Positions 28,312 through 37,846 of a stretch of 64,000 nucleotides of DNA are shown piece by piece; position 1 is the stretch's first letter; each line of letters opens with the position of its first letter. The notes below the pieces were generated by a model. It did not search any database. It was not told where the DNA came from and saw only the letters and a program-made list of their open reading frames with translations. The stretch covers positions 1-64,000 of the forward strand of contig JAJPGV010000037.1 of assembly GCA_021325635.1 (NCBI GenBank). Reading direction: 5' to 3'. The position numbers were made by a program, and so were the translations under genes. Source of the DNA: Chloroflexota bacterium. Lineage in GTDB: Bacteria; Chloroflexota; JAJPGV01.

Positions 28312-28998
28312 GTGCACCGTTTTTTCGCCCCTGCAGCCGGTGGCCGCGCTCAGCTCAGCCAGGCGCAGCTTCGTCAAATCCGTACGGTCCTCCGCCTGGG
28401 GGACGGGGACGAGGTGGCCGTGTTCGACGGCAGCGGGGACGAATGGGTGGCCGAGCTGGATGGGCAGGGCGCGCAGCTCAAGCGCTCAATCCCCGGAACG
28501 ACGGAGCCGCGAACAGCGCTGACGCTGTTTCAGGCCTTGATTAAGCCAGCTCGCTTTGAGCTCGTGCTGCAAAAGGGCACTGAGCTGGGCATTGGACGAT
28601 TCGTGCCATTCCTCTCCGAACGCTGTGTTACCACGGGAGCGCGAGCGGAGCGATGGAGAACGATCGTGACGGAAGCCGCGGAGCAGAGCGGCCGTCGGAT
28701 AGTGCCCACGGTGGCCGAGGTGCGTTCCTTCAGCGAGGTGCTGGTCGAGGCCTCCGCGGGGAGCCCAGCGATCATGCCGTGGGAAGGAGAGGTTGGAGCG
28801 ACTGTCGCATCGGTCTACCGGCCGGCTCCGAAATCGAGCCTGATCGTTGGACCCGAGGGTGGATTTACGCCAGAGGAGGTGGAGCAGGCGCGCGCTCATG
28901 GCGCCGTCACGGTTAGCCTGGGACGTCGCATCCTCCGCTCGGAGACCGCCGCTATCGTCGCGGCGACGCTGCTCCTGCACTCGAGCGGCGAGCTCTAG
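28312..28998 (+). CDS. rsmE: 16S rRNA (uracil1498-N3)-methyltransferase RsmE
   Basis: A 228-residue SPOUT methyltransferase that modifies U1498 of 16S rRNA using SAM. The N-terminal PUA-like part starts HRFFAPAAG; the SPOUT domain has LIKPARFELVLQKGTELGI, then the knot motifs LIVGPEGGFTPEEVEQA and SLGRRILRSETAAIVA, all standard for RsmE. The start is a GTG. mtaB follows 18 bases later and the run continues with HIT and ybeY genes, a translation-linked cluster. Confidence 0.96.
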   Translation: MHRFFAPAAGGRAQLSQAQLRQIRTVLRLGDGDEVAVFDGSGDEWVAELDGQGAQLKRSIPGTTEPRTALTLFQALIKPARFELVLQKGTELGIGRFVPFLSERCVTTGARAERWRTIVTEAAEQSGRRIVPTVAEVRSFSEVLVEASAGSPAIMPWEGEVGATVASVYRPAPKSSLIVGPEGGFTPEEVEQARAHGAVTVSLGRRILRSETAAIVAATLLLHSSGEL

Positions 28999-29016
28999 CG
29001 GCGCGCGACAGCGCTC

Positions 29017-30333
29017 ATGCCGGTGCTAGTATCCGAACTGCCCATGGAAAGTGCCGAGCGGCCGTCCGTCTCGATCGTCACCCTCGGCTGCAAGGTGAAC
29101 CAGTCGGAGAGCGACGCTTACGCACAGCGCTTCAACGATGCCGGCTTTGCGCTCGTCCCGGCCGAGGAGCCAGCGGACGTGTGCGTAATCAATACGTGCA
29201 CGGTGACAAACGTGGGCGACCAGAAGTCACGTCAGGTCATCCAGCGCCTGCATCGTGCCAATCCGGATGCGCTGCTAGCCGTCACTGGCTGCTACGCGGC
29301 CGTCGCGCCGCAACAGGTCGAGTCGCTCACGGGCGCCGACGTGGTGGCCGGCCTGGCGCAGAAGGACGAGCTCGTCGCGTTAGTGAGCCAGCGTTTGGCA
29401 GAGCGGGGTGTGCGAGTGCCTCCGCGTCGCTGGCAGAGCGAGCAGCGGGACCAATCCGACTCCTCGTTGATCCGTGCCGTTCCACGCACTCGCCTGAACG
29501 TCAAGGTCCAGGATGGCTGCAACGACTTTTGCACCTATTGCATCGTGCCGTTTGCCCGTGGCCGAGCCCGAAGCGTTCCGGCTGAGGACGTGATACGGCA
29601 GATCCGGCGCGCGGAGGAGGAGGGCTACCAGGAGGTGGTACTGACCGGTGTCAATATGACCACCTATGGCGCTGAATCCGGCACGAGCTTCGGCGCACTG
29701 CTGGAAGGCATCCTGAATGCCACCTCCGTGAAGCGGCTGCGTCTGAGCTCCATCGAGCCCTTCAAATTCGACCCGGCTTGGCTCGACCTGTGGTCGAGCG
29801 AACGGCTCTGCCGGCACCTGCACCTGCCACTGCAGAGCGGCTGCGACGCCACGCTGCTGCGTATGAGACGGCGATACGACAGCTGCGCCTATGGAGAGCT
29901 GATAGCCAAGATCCGCTCACGCATTCCCGACATGGCCGTTTGGACGGACGTGATCGCCGGCTTTCCCGGTGAGACCGAGCAGGAGTTCGAGCGGTCTCTC
30001 ACATTCATCGAAGCCATGCGCTTCGCCGGGATTCACGTGTTTCGCTTTTCGCCACGCAGCGGAACACGCGCCGCGAACATGCCCGGCCGCGTGCCCGAGC
30101 GCATCCGCAAGGAGCGCAGCGAGCGGCTCCTGAGCCTATCCCAACAGGGCAAGCGAGCATTCGCCGCAAGGCTCGTGGGCACCACCGCCAGCGTGCTGTG
30201 GGAAGACACGCAGGGTGGGCTAACAGACAACTACGTTCGCGTGCGGGCGAACGGCATCCCTAACACCCTGGGCAGCGTCCTGATCACCGGGCTAGCCGAG
30301 GACGGGGCCGAAGGAGTAGCTACGCATGACTGA
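29017..30333 (+). CDS. mtaB: tRNA t6A37 methylthiotransferase MtaB
   Basis: A 438-residue radical-SAM enzyme that adds a methylthio group to t6A37 of tRNAs. The N-terminal MTTase domain has the three cluster cysteines in VTLGCKVNQSES, INTCTVTN and AVTGCYA. The radical-SAM motif is CNDFCTYCIVPFARG. A C-terminal TRAM-like region follows. Spacing and the QSE signature fit MtaB rather than MiaB or RimO. The ATG at 29017 is used; 29044 is an alternative. It overlaps the HIT gene by eight bases. Confidence 0.95.
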   Translation: MPVLVSELPMESAERPSVSIVTLGCKVNQSESDAYAQRFNDAGFALVPAEEPADVCVINTCTVTNVGDQKSRQVIQRLHRANPDALLAVTGCYAAVAPQQVESLTGADVVAGLAQKDELVALVSQRLAERGVRVPPRRWQSEQRDQSDSSLIRAVPRTRLNVKVQDGCNDFCTYCIVPFARGRARSVPAEDVIRQIRRAEEEGYQEVVLTGVNMTTYGAESGTSFGALLEGILNATSVKRLRLSSIEPFKFDPAWLDLWSSERLCRHLHLPLQSGCDATLLRMRRRYDSCAYGELIAKIRSRIPDMAVWTDVIAGFPGETEQEFERSLTFIEAMRFAGIHVFRFSPRSGTRAANMPGRVPERIRKERSERLLSLSQQGKRAFAARLVGTTASVLWEDTQGGLTDNYVRVRANGIPNTLGSVLITGLAEDGAEGVATHD

Positions 30334-30661
30334 CTGCATCTTCTGCCGAATCGTTTCGGGTGAGATCAAGGGCGACCTGGTGTACCAGGACGAGAGCGTC
30401 ACGGCCTTCCGCGACGTCAACCCGCAGGCGCCCGTCCACGTCCTGATCGTCCCCAATACGCACATCGCGTCGATCGCGACGCTCGGAGACGCCGAGCTCA
30501 GCCAGCGCTTGCTGGCCGCCGCCGTCAGGATCGCCGAGACCGAAGGTCTGTCCCACGGCTTCAGGTTGGTCACCAACACCGGACCGGACGCCGGGCAGTC
30601 CGTGCCACACCTCCACTGGCACCTGCTCGGCGGGCGGCCATTCGGCTGGCCACCGGGGTGA
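30326..30661 (+). CDS. HIT-family hydrolase (HinT-like)
   Basis: A 111-residue histidine-triad protein of normal HinT length. Seen: CIFCRIVSGEI at the N-terminus, APVHVLIVPNTHI in the middle and the triad HLHWH (residues about 98-102). HinT proteins hydrolyse aminoacyl or phosphoramidate adenylates. Overlap with mtaB shows translational coupling. Confidence 0.95.
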   Translation: MTDCIFCRIVSGEIKGDLVYQDESVTAFRDVNPQAPVHVLIVPNTHIASIATLGDAELSQRLLAAAVRIAETEGLSHGFRLVTNTGPDAGQSVPHLHWHLLGGRPFGWPPG

Positions 30662-30697
30662 TTCGACCTGCCCAGCAGCTGGGCGTCGAGCGCGACT

Positions 30698-31204
30698 GTG
30701 CCAACTGAAGCCGAGATCGCGATCAATGTGCAGTGGGCTGCAGCCGAGCCCGCCAGCTACGAGGCGGAAGCACTGCAGCTGGCGATGAAGCTCGCGATCG
30801 TCGCCGGTTTGCAGCATAGGCCCGAGGTGGGACAGGGCATCCAGGCGAACGTAGAGCTCAATCTCCTGCTTACGGACGACGAGCAGATGAGGACCCTCAA
30901 TCGAACGTTCCGAGGTCTCGACAAACCGACCGACGTCTTGTCGTTTTCTCAGATCGAAGGTCGCGACGCCAGGTTTGTGCTGCCACCCAGCAGCGTGACC
31001 ATGTTGGGCGACGTCATCATCAGCATCGATACCGCCGCCCGGCAGGCGGCAGAGCAGGGGCATTCGTTGGCCTATGAGCTGCGTCATCTGGCCGTGCACG
31101 GCGGGCTGCATCTCCTCGGGTATGACCACGAGACCGACGAAGAGGAAGCCGAGATGAACGCGCTCGCCGCCGTGGCCTTAGGTTCAGGGAACCCAAATGG
31201 GTAG
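30698..31204 (+). CDS. ybeY: Endoribonuclease YbeY
   Basis: A 168-residue metal-dependent RNase for 16S rRNA 3' maturation and ribosome quality control. The signature HLAVHGGLHLLGYDH gives the H-x3-H-x5-H zinc site; the RTFRGLDKPTDVLSFSQ block is also diagnostic. The start is GTG 30698. It closes the rsmE-mtaB-HIT-ybeY run. Confidence 0.95.
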   Translation: MPTEAEIAINVQWAAAEPASYEAEALQLAMKLAIVAGLQHRPEVGQGIQANVELNLLLTDDEQMRTLNRTFRGLDKPTDVLSFSQIEGRDARFVLPPSSVTMLGDVIISIDTAARQAAEQGHSLAYELRHLAVHGGLHLLGYDHETDEEEAEMNALAAVALGSGNPNG

Positions 31205-31262
31205 GACTCTCTAGCGCGAACTGCTCGTCCGGTGTACAGTTTCAAGCGATGGAGAAGGCCCC

Positions 31263-33590
31263 ATAGCCGTCCTCACCCCCATCGACGTCGAGGAGCAGCC
31301 AGACCCTGAGCGAGCGCTGGCCGTCGCCAGCGAGGCGCTTCCAGTCACCCCGGAAGAGGTCCTCGAAGAAGCCACCGATCAGCTGCCCGATGAGCTCAGG
31401 TTACGTGGCCTGCGGAAATTCTTCCTGGGCCGCATCGACGTCAAGATCGTTGCCCCGTTCATTTTTGTCATGGTCGTGCTGGGCATTGGCGCCAGCTTCG
31501 TCGTGCTGAATCTGCTCAGCAGCTCGTTTGCTCAACGCTTCCAGAGCCAGCTATTGGATGCCGGAAAGAGCGTCAACGACGGCATCATCAAAGTCGAAAG
31601 CCAGCAGCTCGAGCTGCTGCGACTCATGAGCAACACCGAGGGCGTGGACGTGGCCCTGCAAAACGGCGATGCGCCGACACTGCAGAAGCTGCTGCTTCCG
31701 CTGCAGGCGAACTCGACCTTCAGCTTTGTCGACGTGGTGGACACCAGCGGCAAGCAGGTGCTGGCGCTGAGACCCAGCGACGATCAGTACCTGCAGGCCC
31801 TGGATCCCGACATCGGTAACTGGAACGTGACCCAGCAGAGTCTCGCCAATCAGGCGGATAACTTCGGGAACAAGTACACGGAGCTGATTAGCACCAGCTA
31901 CGGGTCGTTCGTCTACACCGGCGGGCCGGTGCTGGACCAGAACAACCAGGTTGTGGGCGCTATCCTGGTGGGCAAGCCGTTCGACGAGCTGCTGACTCAG
32001 CTCACGAAGGACGTGCTGGCGAGCGTCACTGTCTACCGTCCGGACGGCAGCCTGTTCGGCAGCTCCTTCAATCCGCAGCCGGGGGACACTCCGCTGCAGC
32101 TGGATCAGAGCACCATCTCGCAAGTCTTCTCGACCACCCCGAAAACGGTTCAGCGGCCGCTAACCATAGGCGGCACCGGGTACATGGAGCTCGTCGGCGG
32201 GCTGGTGATTCGAGACAAGGTCGCTTACGGGCTCGGCGTAGCTCTGGCCAAGAGCGACATCGACCGGGCGGCCAGCGAAAGCCGGATTCAGCTGACGATC
32301 ATGTTCATGGCCGTGACGGCCGTCGTTCTGGCCATCGGTTTGGTCCTGGCCAAGCGAATCAGCACGCCGATTGGCGTCCTGGTGCGAGCCTGCCAGATGG
32401 TCGCCCGAGGTGAGTTCGGCGAGAGGGTTGAGGTCAAGGCCAGGGATGAGACTGGCGTCCTGGCCCACACCTTCAACCAAATGATCGACGGGCTCAAAGA
32501 ACGTGACCGCATCCGCGACACTTTTGGGCGCTACATGACGCAGCAGGTGTCAGACGCCATCCTCAAGGGCGACGTCAAGCTTGGTGGTGAAACGCGAGAG
32601 CTGACGCTCTTCATGTCCGACATCCGCAGCTTCACCACACTGTCGGAATCCATGAAGCCTGAAGATCTCGTGGCCTTCCTGAACCGCTACTTCAGCGCGA
32701 TGATCGACTGCGTCATGGCCCACGACGGTGTCGTGGATAAGTTCATGGGTGACGCCATCCTGGTGGTATACGGGGCGCCGGTCCGAGATCCGGAACACCC
32801 GGTCAAGGCCGTTCTAACGGCCCTCGACATGCGGGCCAAGCTCCTGGAGTTCAACCAGCAGCTCATAGAAGAGGGCCAGAATCCGATCCGCATCGGCATT
32901 GGCGTGAACACTGGTCCAGCGGTTACGGGCAACATCGGTTCCGAGGTTCGTATGGAGTACACCGTGATCGGCGACGCGGTGAACTCCACCCAGCGCACCG
33001 AGGACCTGACGAAAGAATTCAAGACCGATATCCTGGTGAGCGACGCGACAATGGAGCGGCTCGACATCCGCTTCATCCTGGCCGCGCCGCACGCGATCAC
33101 CCTTCGCGGCCGGACGCAAAAGTCCCACATCTACCCCGTCATCGCCTACCGCGATTTGCCGGAGGAGGAGTGGAAGGGCACAAAGCCGATCATCATTGGC
33201 GGCACACCCCCCGCTCAGTCGCTCGCTGAGGCGGTGATCAAGGCGGCGGAGGCGGGCCTGCTGGGCGACGAGCCCGAGTCGACTAACCCTGCGCCCGCGC
33301 CGGCCGCGGTGACCGCCGAGGTCGCGCAACCAGCTCCCAAGCCGCGCTCGGCGTCAAACGGCCACGCAGCCACCAAGGCGGCCCGCACCAAAGTGGTTGA
33401 AGCCGCTCCACCGAGCTCCCGAGGGACGAGCAAGGCTCGTTCCAGCGCGGGAACGACCGCCACGAATGGCCAGGCATCGAAGACCGTGCGCGTCCCCGCC
33501 GACGCCCCCGAGGCCGCCCCAGCGAAGACGGACGGTAGCGCCTCCCCGACCACGTCGGGAGCCGGTCCCGCTCGGCGCAAAAAGACCTAG
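31263..33590 (+). CDS. Membrane class III adenylate cyclase with extracellular sensor and HAMP
   Basis: Order: short acidic cytoplasmic N-terminus, TM1 (VAPFIFVMVVLGIGASFVV), extracellular sensor of about 240 residues (dCache/CHASE-like), TM2 (MFMAVTAVVLAIGLVLA), HAMP (STPIGVLVRACQMVARGEF), catalytic domain with metal Asp in LFMSDIRSFTTL and KFMGDAILVVYG, and YTVIGDAVNS as in bacterial adenylate cyclases. The last 110 residues are Ala/Pro-rich and disordered. The first standard start is ATG 31470, but that would cut TM1; the frame is open from 31215 and strongly GC3-biased from 31263 (an ATA). An ATG at 31249 lies one base out of frame. It probably answers an extracellular ligand by changing cAMP. 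Confidence 0.9.
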   Translation: MAVLTPIDVEEQPDPERALAVASEALPVTPEEVLEEATDQLPDELRLRGLRKFFLGRIDVKIVAPFIFVMVVLGIGASFVVLNLLSSSFAQRFQSQLLDAGKSVNDGIIKVESQQLELLRLMSNTEGVDVALQNGDAPTLQKLLLPLQANSTFSFVDVVDTSGKQVLALRPSDDQYLQALDPDIGNWNVTQQSLANQADNFGNKYTELISTSYGSFVYTGGPVLDQNNQVVGAILVGKPFDELLTQLTKDVLASVTVYRPDGSLFGSSFNPQPGDTPLQLDQSTISQVFSTTPKTVQRPLTIGGTGYMELVGGLVIRDKVAYGLGVALAKSDIDRAASESRIQLTIMFMAVTAVVLAIGLVLAKRISTPIGVLVRACQMVARGEFGERVEVKARDETGVLAHTFNQMIDGLKERDRIRDTFGRYMTQQVSDAILKGDVKLGGETRELTLFMSDIRSFTTLSESMKPEDLVAFLNRYFSAMIDCVMAHDGVVDKFMGDAILVVYGAPVRDPEHPVKAVLTALDMRAKLLEFNQQLIEEGQNPIRIGIGVNTGPAVTGNIGSEVRMEYTVIGDAVNSTQRTEDLTKEFKTDILVSDATMERLDIRFILAAPHAITLRGRTQKSHIYPVIAYRDLPEEEWKGTKPIIIGGTPPAQSLAEAVIKAAEAGLLGDEPESTNPAPAPAAVTAEVAQPAPKPRSASNGHAATKAARTKVVEAAPPSSRGTSKARSSAGTTATNGQASKTVRVPADAPEAAPAKTDGSASPTTSGAGPARRKKT

Positions 33591-33630
33591 CCGCGTAACG
33601 GGAAGGGCCTGAACCGAGGACGGCGTTGGG

Positions 33631-34734
33631 ATGATCGGCATACTGAAGGCCATCGTGGCCAAGATCGGCACGGCCGGCTGGGTTGGCTATGCGTCAACGG
33701 CAGTCGTGACGACCGCGGTCACCGGCGGCGGGATCGTCGGCCTCAGCGCGACAGGCATCATCAACGTCACCAGCGGCCTCGGCACGCACGCGGAAATCCA
33801 GGCAACCTTCAAGCCCAGCGCCTTTGGCAGCCTGGATCAGATCTACAGTTCGATTACGGCCGGTGCCTCGGCCGCCCTCACCGGCGCCGGCATCCAACTG
33901 CCGGCGATTGCCATCAGCAATAAGATCGCCGCGGTCAGCTCGAGGATCATCGCCGAGGCCGCCGCCGACAAGGCAGCGCTGCAGCGCCTGTCCGACGCCT
34001 TGAACCAAACAGGCTTCGGCAGCGGAGGAGCAACGCCAACGCGCTCGGCCGGGCCCGATCTGGCCGCCATTGCCGCGACGCAGACAGCGCTCGCCGCCGC
34101 GGGCACGGGAACTCCCAGCGGCGCTGGCTCGACCACGCCCACGGGCAGCCTTACGCCTCAGGCAACGGTGACGACAGGACCGGCTGCTACGAATACGCCA
34201 ACCCGAACGGCGACACCCACCCACACCGGGACGCCCACGCCCACCGGCACTCCTACTGAGACCAACACGCCCACGGCAACGCCAACGCCACTCATCAAGA
34301 TCAGCAACGCCGGTATATCCTTCTGTAACTTCAGCAACATGATCCCTGGCCGCTCGACGGCCAACTGTTCGCTGACCGTCACCAACATTTCCAACGAGCC
34401 GTTCAACTACACGTTGACGACGTCCTGCTCCAGCAGCTGCACCCAGCTATTCACCGACGCCACAAATGGCCTGCAGATGACCCTCAGTCGCAATGGTGGC
34501 GGCATTTACAGCGGACCCATCCAGGTCACCAATCTCAATATCACCGGTGGCTCACCGCTTGGGCTCAATGCGACGGACACGATAACCGTCACCGTGTCTT
34601 TGCCTTCCGGCCCCGCAACGCCCACCAATATCACCGGGGCGCTGACGTTCCTCACACCTCAGCCAGGCAATGCCATTCAGGGCAAGTCGCAAGGCGTGAA
34701 CTTCACCTGGACGGCCACAGGAACGCTGCCGTAG
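33631..34734 (+). CDS. Secreted surface protein with Thr/Pro stalk and Cys-containing beta domain
   Basis: A 367-residue protein I cannot assign to a family. The N-terminus has a hydrophobic segment (TAVVTTAVTGGGIVGLSATGI) that may be a signal or anchor. Residues about 45-150 are Ala-rich and helical; 150-225 form a Thr/Pro stalk (repeated TxTPT); the C-terminal 140 residues are a beta-rich domain with paired cysteines (ISFCNFSNM, ANCSLTVTNIS, CSSSC), resembling the domain seen in the camelysin-like proteins encoded downstream. It lies between the membrane cyclase and the O-antigen-ligase-like gene, and probably belongs to the surface cluster. No C-terminal anchor is visible. Confidence 0.65.
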   Translation: MIGILKAIVAKIGTAGWVGYASTAVVTTAVTGGGIVGLSATGIINVTSGLGTHAEIQATFKPSAFGSLDQIYSSITAGASAALTGAGIQLPAIAISNKIAAVSSRIIAEAAADKAALQRLSDALNQTGFGSGGATPTRSAGPDLAAIAATQTALAAAGTGTPSGAGSTTPTGSLTPQATVTTGPAATNTPTRTATPTHTGTPTPTGTPTETNTPTATPTPLIKISNAGISFCNFSNMIPGRSTANCSLTVTNISNEPFNYTLTTSCSSSCTQLFTDATNGLQMTLSRNGGGIYSGPIQVTNLNITGGSPLGLNATDTITVTVSLPSGPATPTNITGALTFLTPQPGNAIQGKSQGVNFTWTATGTLP

Positions 34735-34773
34735 GGCGTCTGCAAGTCAGATTCCTTTCTTTGCACCCACCCG

Positions 34774-37695
34774 TTGTTTGCCGTCCAGCCTGAGAGCTCC
34801 GCGATTCAGCTCCGTCGAGCGTCGACGCTTGACGACCTGTGCGATGCACTGCTGGAAGCGGGCTGGCTCAGCGCACTCGTTGTGGCGCCGCTCCTATTCA
34901 ATGTGTATGCCTTGCACACCTTCGAGAACGCGCTGCTCATACGCAGCATTGCGCTGCTCATGGCAGCGGTAGGCCTCACCAAGGTCCTAACGCATCCACG
35001 CAGGCTTCGACCGCTCTGGAGACAGCGCGCGACGCTGCTGCACACGCGAGCGCATCGAGCCTACCTAGCCGTGGCTGCAGTGGTCTTGGCCACGCTCGCT
35101 TCAACGGCGACGTCAATTCTTCCTGCCATGAGCTTCTGGGGGTCGTTCACGCGCCGGCAGGGCGCGTACACCGCCCTCGGCTACGTGGTCATCTTCGTCG
35201 CTGTCTCGACCACCCTGCGGCATCGGGAGCAGCTGGCACGCTTCTGCCAGACGGTGGTCGTCACCGGGCTGCCCATCACGATCTACGCCCTGCTGCAGCG
35301 AGCTGGGCGGGATCCGTTCCTATGGTCAGGCGGCAACGGACCGCGGCCGACCTCCACGCTGGGCAACTCCTCATTCCTGGGCGGATATCTCGTCCTGGCC
35401 CTTCCGATCACCGCCTTCTTGCTTGTCGAACGATTGCGCCAGGACGCGCCTCTCACGTTCAGGGACATCCTGAGGCGCGCCGGTGATGACCCAGGTTGCT
35501 GGCTGCTAGCGATTGCCCTCGTCCTTCAGGTCCTTACCCTGAGCTTGACCGGAGCCCGCGCCGCAATCCTTGGCGCCACTACGGCAATCGTCGTGACGGC
35601 TTTCGTCACCGCCCTGCTGCAACGAAAGCACGTGGTCGCTTGGGGCATCGGCGGCGCGGCATTGATCGCATTGGCGGGGGTATGCCTTGGAGATTTTGCT
35701 GGCCCGCGCTTCGCGTTCATCCGCCAGGCTCCGCTCATTGGTCAAGCCGCTCGAGCCCTCGACGCGTCGGACCCTACGAGCCGTACGCGGGTGCTGCTGT
35801 GGCAAGCGGCAGGCCGGCTCATCCTGCCCCACTCGGCTGTCACGGACTCCGAAGGTCACCGCGACGTCTTGAACGTGTTGCGACCCCTGCTTGGGTACGG
35901 CCCGGAGACCGAGGGCGTGCTCCTGGAGCGGTTCATGTCCCCGGAGATCCTGCATTACGAAGGAGGATCCTCCGTCCCCGACCGGGTCCACAATTTCCTG
36001 CTGGACACGGTTGCCACAACCGGCCTGCTGGGGCTGATCGCGCAGATCTGTTTTTGGACCGCCGTCCTCAGCGCGGCTATCGCCGCAGCGCGCAAGTCCG
36101 GGCACGGCGCGAACGCGCGACTCCTGGCCATATGCCTCTTGTGTGCGATAGTCGGCCACCTTGCGGAAACCATCTTCAGCTTCGAGATAACCCCTACCTC
36201 GACATACGCCTTTGCCTACGGGGGACTGGTGGTTGCCTTGCTGCTCGGGCTAGAAGCGCGCGAGCGACCAAGCTCGACTCCTTTGCCGGCGGGAACGTCC
36301 GGTAGTCGCCGCGATCTATTGGCACATGGGGCGCTGCCCGCGGTGTTGTGCTGCCTGACGCTGATCGTCCTGCTCTACGACTTCATCATCGTCCCCGGCT
36401 CGCTCTCGATTTTCGAGGTCATACAACGTTCGTTCGGAACGCTGCACCAGGGTGGACGTGGCGAGAGCTATGGCGTCGCGTTGGTGCTGGCCAGCGCACT
36501 CGCCGGCTGGAGCATTCTCGGCTCTCGTGGTCAGCGGGCGACTTCAATCGCCGCCTTCATCCCGGTGCCCATCGCCGCGGCATTCGCCGCTTGGCAGGTA
36601 CACATACTGCGCGGTCCTGGCCCCACGGCCAGCGTGGCTGACGGGGTCGTTACCCGTGCGGAGGTGATCACGCATTTGGCAGGCTGGTTATTTGGCAGCA
36701 TCCTCGCAATCGCCACCTGCATTTCCCTGGCACGAGTCAACAGGCCCATAGCTGCAAGGCGAAGCTGGAGCATGCTTGCCCTATTGGCGATTTGTGCCTG
36801 CGCGGGGAGTTTCATCTCGAACCTGCGGCCCCTGGAGGCTGAGATTGCACTCCAGATCGGGCGAGATATTGGCCGCGCCTCGCCCGGAAACCGGCCCCTT
36901 GCATTGATCAGCCTGGCGACAGCCGTTGCTCTGGACCCTGCTGAGGAAGCCACCCACCTTGCCTTGGGCGAAGCCTACCTGCCGGCACAACCGTCCCAGC
37001 TTTCGAACGCGGCGATCAACTGGCCCGACGCGATCACACACGGGCTCGCCGAGCTAGACGCGGCGAAAGCAGCTAACCCGTTCGATCCTCTGCCATTTTC
37101 CGAGCGGGCCAGAGCAGCCGAGATGAACCTCCTTCTCGGACCAGGGGCCGAAGGGCAAGAGGATTGGCGAACCGTGGCGGATCAAGCGTTCATGGCAGCG
37201 GTGGCTCTCGATCCCACGCGCCCCGAGCGTTGGAACGAATGGGCAAGGTTTGAAGCGCGTAGTGGGGGCGACTATCTCCGGGCGATGGAGCTGCTGCAGC
37301 ACTCGATTTTCCTCGATCCTGAGCTCGACAGCTCGCTTCGATTGTGGGACGAGATCGATCCGGCGCAGCGATCGCATTGGTTGATTACGACAGCAGCCTT
37401 TGAGGCGCGCACCCCGAGCCAAGAACGTGATCTTGGCCAGTGGTTCGCCAGCCAGTTAGTCCTGGGCAGCACGTTCTACGGCCTGCACGAGGACGAGCAG
37501 GCCAAGCTGGCATACCAGCAGGCGCTGCATCACATCCCGCAGAACGTCAACCCCTGGGCGGCGCACCTAGCGCTAGCCCAGGTCTACTTCCGAACAGGCG
37601 ATCGTCTGAACGCCGAGTCGGAAGTCAGCGCCGCGCGCGCAACGGCGCCGCCCTTTGCTGCCGGCTCGTTTAAAATCCTGCCAACCGCTCGCTAG
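34774..37695 (+). CDS. O-antigen ligase/polymerase-like membrane protein with TPR tail
   Basis: A 973-residue protein, TTG start. About 12-14 TM helices fill residues 30-700. The Wzy/WaaL-like core includes TLGNSSFLGGYLVLALPIT (after a short loop rich in Arg/Gly), LTLSLTGARAAILGA and a large outer loop with VPDRVHNFLLD, in which an Arg and a His are typical of this family. The last 270 residues hold TPR-like helical pairs (ALDPAEEATHLALGEAYL; AKLAYQQALHHIPQNVN). Such Wzy_C-plus-TPR proteins attach or polymerise glycans outside the cell. Its place beside secreted proteins suggests glycosylation of the matrix proteins or a capsule step; this is inference. Confidence 0.85.
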   Translation: MFAVQPESSAIQLRRASTLDDLCDALLEAGWLSALVVAPLLFNVYALHTFENALLIRSIALLMAAVGLTKVLTHPRRLRPLWRQRATLLHTRAHRAYLAVAAVVLATLASTATSILPAMSFWGSFTRRQGAYTALGYVVIFVAVSTTLRHREQLARFCQTVVVTGLPITIYALLQRAGRDPFLWSGGNGPRPTSTLGNSSFLGGYLVLALPITAFLLVERLRQDAPLTFRDILRRAGDDPGCWLLAIALVLQVLTLSLTGARAAILGATTAIVVTAFVTALLQRKHVVAWGIGGAALIALAGVCLGDFAGPRFAFIRQAPLIGQAARALDASDPTSRTRVLLWQAAGRLILPHSAVTDSEGHRDVLNVLRPLLGYGPETEGVLLERFMSPEILHYEGGSSVPDRVHNFLLDTVATTGLLGLIAQICFWTAVLSAAIAAARKSGHGANARLLAICLLCAIVGHLAETIFSFEITPTSTYAFAYGGLVVALLLGLEARERPSSTPLPAGTSGSRRDLLAHGALPAVLCCLTLIVLLYDFIIVPGSLSIFEVIQRSFGTLHQGGRGESYGVALVLASALAGWSILGSRGQRATSIAAFIPVPIAAAFAAWQVHILRGPGPTASVADGVVTRAEVITHLAGWLFGSILAIATCISLARVNRPIAARRSWSMLALLAICACAGSFISNLRPLEAEIALQIGRDIGRASPGNRPLALISLATAVALDPAEEATHLALGEAYLPAQPSQLSNAAINWPDAITHGLAELDAAKAANPFDPLPFSERARAAEMNLLLGPGAEGQEDWRTVADQAFMAAVALDPTRPERWNEWARFEARSGGDYLRAMELLQHSIFLDPELDSSLRLWDEIDPAQRSHWLITTAAFEARTPSQERDLGQWFASQLVLGSTFYGLHEDEQAKLAYQQALHHIPQNVNPWAAHLALAQVYFRTGDRLNAESEVSAARATAPPFAAGSFKILPTAR

Positions 37696-37742
37696 CTTGC
37701 CACGAGAAGCCAAGGGCATCCGTGGCCAAGTAGCACAATAAT

Positions 37743-37821
37743 CCTAGGTACTGCACTCTAGTAGACAAGCCGTGTTGCGTGTGGTTTAATGCAGAGTGCC
37801 TGCGGGGGGAAACCCTAGGTA
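37743..37821 (+). promoter_or_regulatory. Structured leader upstream of the SipW/camelysin genes
   Basis: The 151-base gap before the first camelysin-like gene holds a nested symmetric arrangement: CCTAGGTA (37743-37750), GCACTCT (37753-37759), then its complement AGAGTGC (37793-37799) and a second CCTAGGTA (37814-37821). CCTAGG is self-complementary, so the outer elements can also pair. It ends 25 bases before the ATG and could be an RNA switch, attenuator or operator pair. I could not match it to a known riboswitch. Confidence 0.4.
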
Positions 37822-37846
37822 GGTCGCGCCGCGTTTGGAGAGTGTG

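Noticed and set aside
37696-37846. c-di-GMP or other known riboswitch before the camelysin-like gene
   Set aside because: GGTAGGT-like bases recall GEMM elements, but the conserved core (CACGCA, GCAAACC) is absent.
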